Assembly: GCA_003049485.1 (NCBI GenBank)
Contig: PYST01000089.1
Span: 55,509-119,508, forward strand
From: Ophioceras dolichostomum
Lineage: Eukaryota; Ascomycota; Sordariomycetes; Magnaporthales; Ophioceraceae
Direction: 5' to 3'
Length of the DNA: 64,000 nucleotides
Shown: positions 57,569 through 64,000 of the stretch, piece by piece
How the letters are laid out: the number at the start of each line of letters is the position of its first letter
How positions within the stretch are numbered: position 1 is the first letter of the stretch
The notes under the pieces: model-generated
The model's input: the letters and a program-made list of their open reading frames with translations, nothing else
What the model was told of the DNA's origin: nothing
The model's database searches: none
Translations under genes and position numbers: made by a program

Positions 57569-58357
57569 CTACTTCGTAGAACTCTCGGGAGCCGCAGCGA
57601 AACCGCGGGCTGCTATAGGCCTCCTATGGACGGCTATGATGGTCCCGCTGCCTCGTAAGAAATCGCCGATGGCGACACGCCCCGACCAGGTCCGCCGCAG
57701 GCCCTCGGGGAGGCACAGTGGGTCGACTATCAGGTAAATTAGCTCTGGCCATCTGAGCATGGGCCTCAACCTGCTCAGATGAGCTCGCGCGTAGAACAGA
57801 TTGCCCGTCGGCCATCCCGATATGCGCCCTAGCCCCTCTATGGCCAGCGCATATAGCGGCGCATGGAACTTGTTAGGGAGTCGCCCTAGTGATTTCCATC
57901 CATCCCGGGCTGGCTTCACAATGAGAAGGCTGTTGGCAGCATCGATCGTGATGGGCGGGGCGGTCACTCTTTGAGGATCGGGGCGGTTGGAGGCGACCGA
58001 CTTGCAACTCCTTCCCGGATTCCTTCTCGGATTGCTTGGCGGAATGAGAGCGACGAGCTCTCCTCGACGAGGGTCCTTGCACGCTCCCAGAAGCTTAAGA
58101 GCATGAAACGACTACCGCGGCAAGGCCACCCGCCGAGACTCGCGACAAACGGCGCGGGGGATACCGACCAGAGACCTACTCGCCTCGAAAGGTTTGTCGC
58201 GGCGAAACTCGCACTGGGTAGAGCGGATCTTTGTCGGTTGGACGAAGTAGGCTGCTTTGATATCGGCCGCGTCGTTGACCGCAAACTTCCAGATCATCGT
58301 TTGCAGCTCCAAAGGTAACCTAGGGAACTGCCCGAACCTGGCCGAAGGGCTGGACAT
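57569..58357 (-). pseudogene. 2EXR-domain gene with in-frame TAG
   Basis: From the ATG at 58357 the frame reads MSSPSARFGQFPRLPLELQT-MIWKFAV, the start of a 2EXR domain (FPRLPxELxxxIW), then PRAVCRESRRVALPR and a TAG at 58114-58112. The same frame, with no shift, continues open for 180 codons to 57569 with further family-like text (APPITIDAANSLLIVKP). The upstream part alone would be 81 aa. Either a single point mutation (for example CAG to TAG) has broken the gene, or an intron near the stop was missed. CGGTAGTCG offers a poor donor, and no good branch and acceptor follow within 60 bp. 2EXR proteins are a large fungal family of unknown function. Confidence 0.65.
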
Positions 58358-59449
58358 GATTTTGATGATGGCGATGAAAATAGTGTAACGATGGTGATGA
58401 TGGCACTCTCGAGGTGAATAGTTTGGTGATGCTGATCCGAACAAGATGGCTTGTGAGGACGGCACTGATGCCGGCGAGAGGATGGGAGGGAGAAGACGGG
58501 AAGGAAGCGGCTGGAGGGAGGAAGTGAGGCTGGAAGCCCGCTAATAAGCTCATGGTGACGCCGGCCGACATCATTACAGAGATCGCGACTTAAACAATGA
58601 GGCCACATTTCGTAGCCACGCTATGTGTGTACCGTCATCCAAGGACAAAGCTTTACAGGAATCTCTGACTTCAGAAACACGGCAATGATAACTGCAGTCC
58701 ACCTAAACGCGTTTCCATGGGATTGGGCAGCGCAGAGCAGTCGGACAGGCACATAGCTTCGTCTTGACCAACGAAATCGGAATCGGAAATGATACCTACC
58801 TGTCAAATCATCGATCATGAATCGTTCAATCCGGCTCCGAGCCACCAGGTCCGGCGGCCGAGTCTCAATAATTCTATCACCGAGAAATTTATGAAGCAAC
58901 ACCCGGCAAAGGATGTCCACTCGGCACGGTGTAGTCAGCTTACCGACCCTACCGATCTGCATCCATCGGAGCGCGGCTCGGTCAACTAGCCGGGCAAGAG
59001 CCGGACGAGGACTCTCAGCCGAGACGGGTCACATTCCCGGATTCGGGATGGAGGGCGAGCTTGAGAGAAGACCCCGAGTCGGAGAGCACCGGGAAAGCTT
59101 GCGTTAGTAATCGCGGGGAAATAAAACGCCCAATCGTGATGCAGAAATCTTGCGATTGCGGAGGGGGAAAGAGGAAGCTCTCTTCCCCTCCCCACAACAC
59201 TTGCAACGCGCCTTGGCTGGCTGCGAGGAACAGTGAGTGAGTCACGAGATCATCTCCACAACGACATTTAAATACAAGACAAGCCATCGCGAAGAAGGTG
59301 TCAATTCTATAGATCTCCATCTAGGCAGAGAAGAAAATCATAGTGCCGCCGTCTAGCTAGTTGTCCCAGGACCTCAACGCCGTAAACATACTACTGCCTG
59401 CCTAAGACCCATACCAGCCAGCATCATCATCCAATCCAAATCAGCAACC
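58358..59449. other. Intergenic between divergent genes, 1.1 kb
   Basis: This is the shared upstream region of the 2EXR gene (minus) and the PhzF-like gene (plus). No ORF is supported. Confidence 0.5.
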
Positions 59450-60502
59450 ATGGCAGCCCCCTCCTCCACCATCACCCTCCCCTTCACAACCCTCGACGTC
59501 TTCACGTCCACCCGCTTCACCGGCAACCCGCTCGGCCTCGTCCTCCTCAAGCGCGAGCACCATTCCCTCCCCCAGGAAACCAAGCAGCGCATCGCGCGCG
59601 AGTTCAACCTCTCCGAGACCGTGTTTCTGCACGTCCCCTCCGACGAAGACGCCGCGTCCGCCACCGCGCTGCGGCTCGACATCTTCACGCGCAACCGCGA
59701 GCTGCCCTTCGCGGGGCACCCCACCATCGGCACGGCGTCGTTCCTGCTCCTCCTCCCGGGCGGAAATGAGCTGTACAAGAACGTCACGACCATGAACATC
59801 AAAGCCGGGCCCATCCAGATCTCCCGCTCAGGCACAGAAGACTCGGTGCGCGCAGCGATCCCGCACGACGTGCACATCCACTCGCGCACGCTAGGCTCGC
59901 TCTTTGCTTCCCATGCTTCTTCCGCAGACGCGGAGGAGGCTCTGCAGAAGCAGCACGGCATCTCGTCCGTCAGCCCCGCCATCCGCGCCGCGGAGCTAGC
60001 CGCCCCCGTCGTCAGCGTCGTGCGCGGCATGACGTTCCTGCTCGCGCAGCTGCCGTCTCTCGAAGACCTCGCGCGCGCGGAGCCGCGCACGTCGAGGCTC
60101 GACCTCACGGCGCTGCCGGCGCCGGGCATCATGGACGAGGGGCCGTGGGGGGAGGGGTTCGTGACGTCGTACTATTTCGTGCTGCTCGATGACGGTAAGG
60201 AGGACGGAAAGACGACGGTGCGGGTGCGCTCGAGGATGATCAGGCCTGGGTTTGAGGACCCGGCTACGGGGAGCGCGGCGAGCGCGCTGGCGTGTTATTT
60301 GACTATTTCGGGGAAGGTTGGGGCGAAGGATGCGGAGAGGGTCGAGTTTGAGGTTGTGCAGGGTGTTGAGATGGGGCGGAGGAGCGTCATACGGGTGCAG
60401 GTTGAGAGGGAGAGGGTGCTGGAGACTGGGGGGTGGAAGGTGAAGGCGCTGTTCTTGGGTGGGACTGCGGTTGTGGTGATGAAGGGCACGCTTGATGTTT
60501 AA
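59450..60502 (+). CDS. PhzF-family isomerase/epimerase
   Basis: Single exon, 350 aa, ATG in excellent context (ACCATGG). PhzF hallmarks are present: TLDVFTSTRFTGNPLGLV at the N-terminus, the catalytic Glu (about residue 56) in NLSETVFL, FAGHPTIGTA near 88-96, and DPATGSAASALACYL in the second half. The fold is the diaminopimelate-epimerase fold, two similar halves. Bacterial PhzF isomerises DHHA in phenazine synthesis; most fungal homologues lie outside phenazine pathways and act on unknown metabolites, so no pathway is assigned. An Ala/Glu-rich insertion (SHASSADAEEALQKQ) separates the halves. The gene converges with the thioesterase gene, 209 bp between stop codons. Confidence 0.93.
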   Translation: MAAPSSTITLPFTTLDVFTSTRFTGNPLGLVLLKREHHSLPQETKQRIAREFNLSETVFLHVPSDEDAASATALRLDIFTRNRELPFAGHPTIGTASFLLLLPGGNELYKNVTTMNIKAGPIQISRSGTEDSVRAAIPHDVHIHSRTLGSLFASHASSADAEEALQKQHGISSVSPAIRAAELAAPVVSVVRGMTFLLAQLPSLEDLARAEPRTSRLDLTALPAPGIMDEGPWGEGFVTSYYFVLLDDGKEDGKTTVRVRSRMIRPGFEDPATGSAASALACYLTISGKVGAKDAERVEFEVVQGVEMGRRSVIRVQVERERVLETGGWKVKALFLGGTAVVVMKGTLDV

Positions 60503-60711
60503 AGTAAGGGCTGTCGTGAATCAGAGATGGCCGACCGTGGGTTTCTATGTATATCCAGTAGGAACACCCGACTCCTTGGATCTAGCGGTGCGACGCATCC
60601 GCCGTGGCAGCCATCCATTGGTCGGCACCTACAAGCAGGCAAAAGCGGAAATAGAACTGCGACGCGCCGTGAAGCACCGTTCCAAACCAGCGCCAGAAAA
60701 AAGACAAGCAT

Positions 60712-61893
60712 TCATAGTTTACCCTTCTCCTGCCTAACCCCCGTCTTGGACACCCCTTCCCGCACCGCGCACATCCCATCCTGGTACTCAGTCGCCACGT
60801 GCGTCCCATTCGGGCTCCAGATCTTGCACTCCAGCACGCCCCTCCCGGCGGCGACGCGCGGGTACGTCACTTCCTGGATCCACCACTCGCTCTTCCCGTC
60901 AGTCGTCTCGCTCTCGTGCCGCATGCGCAGCTCATCGACGTTCGTGTGCACGACGAACGAGTAGCTCAGGCTCGCGACCTTCTTGAGCGCGTGGTCGAAG
61001 CCCAGGAGGTTGGCCAGCATCAGCAGCCCGTTGCGGTCGGCCTCGAAGGCGTGCACCAGCGCGTGCGCGTTCGCGTCCTCGGCCGAGCTGACGGGCAGGG
61101 GCTTGAGGATGCGGTACAGGACCAGCTCGCGCTGCTCATGCAGCGGGCGCGAGGCGTTGTAAGACCGCATGTCGACCTTGCGCATGTGCACTATGGGGAA
61201 GTCGCCGACGATGTCGCGGCCGGTGGCGGAGAGGATGCTGTCGAGGTCTATTGGCGGAGCCGGCGGCCAGTCCTCGGGGTTGGGGCGCTGGGCGAGCACG
61301 TCCGCGAACCGCACCTGGGCGGAGGGCTCCTGCAGGGACACCCCGGCGCTGTGGGGCTCGGGGAGGCGGAGCGACACGAGCGCGGAGAAGCAGACGGGGC
61401 CGAGCTCCGAGGACCCGTCGGCTTGTGGGAACGGGTCTGTGCTGGCCGAGCAGCCGCGTGGCTGGCGGGCGACCACGAGCCGCGAGACGAAGGACCATTG
61501 TGTCGAGATAGGGGTGACGTCGTAGATGAAGGGCCGGTCGGTCACGCCCATCGAGCAGAAGATCCCGTGCACCGTGTGCAGCCCCAGCCGAGCCTGGCCC
61601 GCCTCCCGACCGTTCTCCCTCTCTTCCGAGTCCACGACGCGACACGCTGCCAGAGCAGCCTGGCTGTACACGTTCCCGCCGAAGCTGGCCACGGGGATGA
61701 TGCCGAGCGGCTTGTCCTTGCCGACAAAGGAAGTGATGTCGTAGATGTCACCCCCCGGCAGCCAGGCCGGTCGCCGGCTCATGAAGCGCCTGGTGCCGGA
61801 GGCGCCCGGTGAGGGCAGCTCCGTCAGCTCCATGCTTTCTTGGAACGACAACCGTGAGTCGGAACCCAGCCGTGGTGATGATGAGGTGGCCAT
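60712..61893 (-). CDS. Acyl-CoA thioesterase (TesB-like, double hotdog)
   Basis: Single exon, 393 aa. The ATG at 61893 was chosen for its context (CAAAATGG); the frame extends upstream only through non-ATG codons. An N-terminal hotdog half includes GGNVYSQAALAACRVV, LHTVHGIFCSMGVTDRPFIY and SFVSRLVVARQPRG. A C-terminal half has LLGFDHALKKVASLSYSFVVH, SEWWIQEVTYPRVAAGRGVL and THVATEYQDGM, the usual TesB ending. These enzymes hydrolyse acyl-CoA to free acid and CoA, in peroxisomes or cytosol. The C-terminus is EKGKL, not an SKL-type PTS1 as it stands, so localisation is unclear. The middle contains a longer than usual linker. Confidence 0.88.
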   Translation of the reverse strand: MATSSSPRLGSDSRLSFQESMELTELPSPGASGTRRFMSRRPAWLPGGDIYDITSFVGKDKPLGIIPVASFGGNVYSQAALAACRVVDSEERENGREAGQARLGLHTVHGIFCSMGVTDRPFIYDVTPISTQWSFVSRLVVARQPRGCSASTDPFPQADGSSELGPVCFSALVSLRLPEPHSAGVSLQEPSAQVRFADVLAQRPNPEDWPPAPPIDLDSILSATGRDIVGDFPIVHMRKVDMRSYNASRPLHEQRELVLYRILKPLPVSSAEDANAHALVHAFEADRNGLLMLANLLGFDHALKKVASLSYSFVVHTNVDELRMRHESETTDGKSEWWIQEVTYPRVAAGRGVLECKIWSPNGTHVATEYQDGMCAVREGVSKTGVRQEKGKL

Positions 61894-64000
61894 TTTGGCG
61901 CAACTAAAGCCACCTGTCTTGCCGAAGGATTCGGTAATCAAGCCAGCCAGCCGGCCTTGTCTACCTGACGAAGTCGTGCGGTTCGTCCCAGAAGTTCTTT
62001 ATAGGAAAAGCCTTCCCTTTCCTGAGTTTGTCCACTGGGTATTTCTGAAAGGAGGCACTCTATTTTTTTTTTCGTTCAGATATCAGAGGTAGAACGGTAT
62101 ATAGATATGATTCGGCTTGTTCTACCGAAAAGCATCCCGACGGATTCGCTCGTTCACATCGGCATCAGCAAGGCCCGAGATATGGCCGACGCGCACCATT
62201 GTGTGAGAGGGAAGCTCACCGTTCGACCGGCAAATGGATCAGGCTCAAGACAGACAGTCGGTCCGTCGGCAACACATGCATATCAGGACTCTGTATTATC
62301 AGGGAGTCCGGCGTATTCTACAAACTCAATCCATCCTTTTAGGTGCGCGATCATGTCGTCAGCAGCATCACGACTGGGAGAAGCATCTGGTGTTACAGAT
62401 GGTACCCACATTAATTTGTGCCGAGGTTCACAGTCACGTGACTCGCTTTCATCGAATCAAATTCAGCATGTCATCCCGTCGTAAAGCTGCACCGATTTTG
62501 GTTGCTTCTTTGGTTGTCACCGGCCGTGATGATGATGTCGTTTGGGATCGCGCATGCAGCAAAGAGTGTTCCCGGATGAACTGTAATTGATACGCGTCCA
62601 CTACCAAGTGCTGAAAGGGGGGTGCAAGCCCAAGCCGGACATTAGGGACGGGCCTCGTTCACCATCACATCACCCGCCTCCCGCGCCTTCGACTTCGTGC
62701 ATACGTGATATGGTCCCTGTCGACGTACGGTTCTAAACCGGTTATGTCCAGTGCTTTTTCCAGTCTGAGGACCAACAGGGCTGGCTTGTATCTACCAGAG
62801 TAAGGAATACAGGAACCTGCATCTCTCATGCACGCTAGGGCACATTCCTTCCATCTTGTCGCGTCGCGAAGGAGGAGGGGAGGGGAAGGGGAAATGGGAG
62901 AAACGCCACAGATGTGATAGCTCACATTAGCCCCAGCAATGCGAGCATTGCCAGCACCCAACACCCTAGTCAACGCAGCCACAAAACCAAACCGCTCGCT
63001 TGCGATGCCCATCTTCAATCAAGCGCCGTGTGCTTCCTTTGCTTTGTCAACTTGCTTTCTTGTTGCCTCATCTGAATATTCATTCCAGTACTTTGCATGT
63101 GCGCACGCATCCTGGCTGGTGTTGGAGGCTGGCCTCCAGTGCAGTGTGCAGAGGCTGCCACGCGCAGGGAGGACGAGTGCACACGCCATGTCATGTTGGC
63201 ACATGCAATTGGGCACCTCAACGCTATTGGAGCATCACTCGATCATCACACAGGGGCGAGTTTCTTTTCATTTTCTTTTCTTTTTCTCTCCTCTGAAATT
63301 TTACGGAAAGATTTCCCCGTTATTTTTCAGCTTCTTCAATGGGGAGATGCAAGTCTGGCGATCCTGAGGTCACAACGCGGATCGGTCCCCTGTCTTTCGG
63401 CATCGCCGTTTTTTTTCTTGTTCTTTTCTTTTTGTTCTCGCCCCCCGTTCAGTTCTCTAGCGTGAGGGACTTTCCAATATTTAGACTTTTTTTTTTCAAC
63501 GGTCTTTTTTTTTGTTGTTGTTGTTTCTTCCGTCCGTCTCTTTCATCTTAGCTGCTTCAAGGCACCCTCTCTTCTCTCCAGATGCAGTTGAGTTCGTCCC
63601 CCGCTGCCATTTGGCTCCCTGCAAAGAAGAACGGACGGTTCCGCTTCTAGGGATCGTGCCGGAACTCTATCGGTGATGGATGCATTTATCTTTCAAGGAT
63701 GCGCCTGGTCCAAGCGAGGATCGAAACAGCGACAGTGCCCTGAAATAGCCACGGGGGATCGACGGGGATGGGGCTGATTGGTATTTGCATTTCTGACGGA
63801 GATGCGAATATCTCGCTCCTATCTTTCACTAAAACGACCCCTTCAGCTACCAGGTCCAAAGGCTTTGGCAGAAATGAAATCAAGAGAGTGCTGACTCCCC
63901 AACGCCCATATTGATGGCGGACGTGATTATTTCGGACACTGCCACGTGGACAGCGGCATTGGATAATCTTACTCGTTCTGGGGGCGTTTGGAGTTAATTG
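61894..64000. other. Right-end intergenic sequence, 2.1 kb
   Basis: No supported gene. Pyrimidine tracts at about 63260-63300 and 63400-63590, including T8-T10 runs, resemble a plus-strand promoter/leader. The ATG at 63582 gives only 22 codons (MQLSSSPAAIWLPAKKNGRF...). A minus-strand frame at 63686-63883 has some protein character (PLDLVAEGVVLVKDRSEIFA) but no domain. Confidence 0.45.

Noticed and set aside
62665..63018. 117-codon minus-strand frame near the right end
   Set aside because: It contains a weak hydrophobic stretch but no motif, no supported start context and no partner exon.
1..64000. CRISPR array, phage, transposon or bacterial defence system
   Set aside because: No spaced direct repeats, transposase or integrase motifs or terminal repeats were seen; the sequence is eukaryotic with spliceosomal introns.

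Overview
The window is nuclear DNA of a filamentous ascomycete (Pezizomycotina), most likely a Sordariomycete. The grounds are: many short introns of about 50-130 bp with GTRAGT-type donors and CTAAC/CTGAC-like branch sites; a tRNA-Phe with an 18-nt intron; a 2EXR-domain gene; and a typical saprotroph or plant-associated gene set (secreted sedolisin, small copper monooxygenase, OPT transporter, GMC oxidase, P450). There is no bacterial operon structure. Genes are monocistronic, on both strands, with intergenic gaps of 0.2-3.6 kb. Gene models were rebuilt by hand by joining frames at splice sites that keep phase; almost every multi-exon model closes with an exact codon count.

Layout. 0-10 kb: 3' end of an ankyrin gene, a secreted GMC oxidoreductase (-), tRNA-Phe (-), a nine-exon sedolisin protease (+) and a Cys-rich single-pass membrane protein (-). 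10-20 kb: a five-exon cytochrome P450 (-) whose last intron holds a poly-G/N assembly gap, a small secreted Cys-rich protein (-), then about 3.6 kb without a gene. 20-31 kb: an oligopeptide transporter (+), a zinc alcohol dehydrogenase (+), a tetraspan-like membrane protein (+), a heat-shock-like promoter next to a damaged ORF, and an AA16-like LPMO (+). 31-46 kb: a second Cys-rich membrane protein (-), a tRNA-like gene (-), a conserved fungal protein (+), a four-TM protein (+), tRNA-Val (+), a small repeat-motif protein (-), a seven-exon FAD monooxygenase (-) and a third Cys-rich membrane protein (-). 46-64 kb: a GPI-anchored S41-like peptidase (-), a conserved fungal protein behind a pyrimidine-rich repeat (+), low-quality homopolymer sequence, a 2EXR gene with an in-frame stop (-), and convergent PhzF-like (+) and acyl-CoA thioesterase (-) genes.

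Functionally, the secreted sedolisin and the OPT transporter would act in sequence on extracellular protein (cleavage to peptides, then uptake). The LPMO and GMC oxidase fit oxidative polysaccharide attack. The P450, FAD monooxygenase and ADH are redox enzymes but lie far apart and do not form a recognisable biosynthetic cluster. I found no convincing new multi-gene system. The most useful leads are the HSE-rich promoter without a clear gene, the nonsense-interrupted 2EXR gene, the unusual tRNA-like locus, the small secreted Cys-rich protein and the three look-alike sensor-type membrane proteins.
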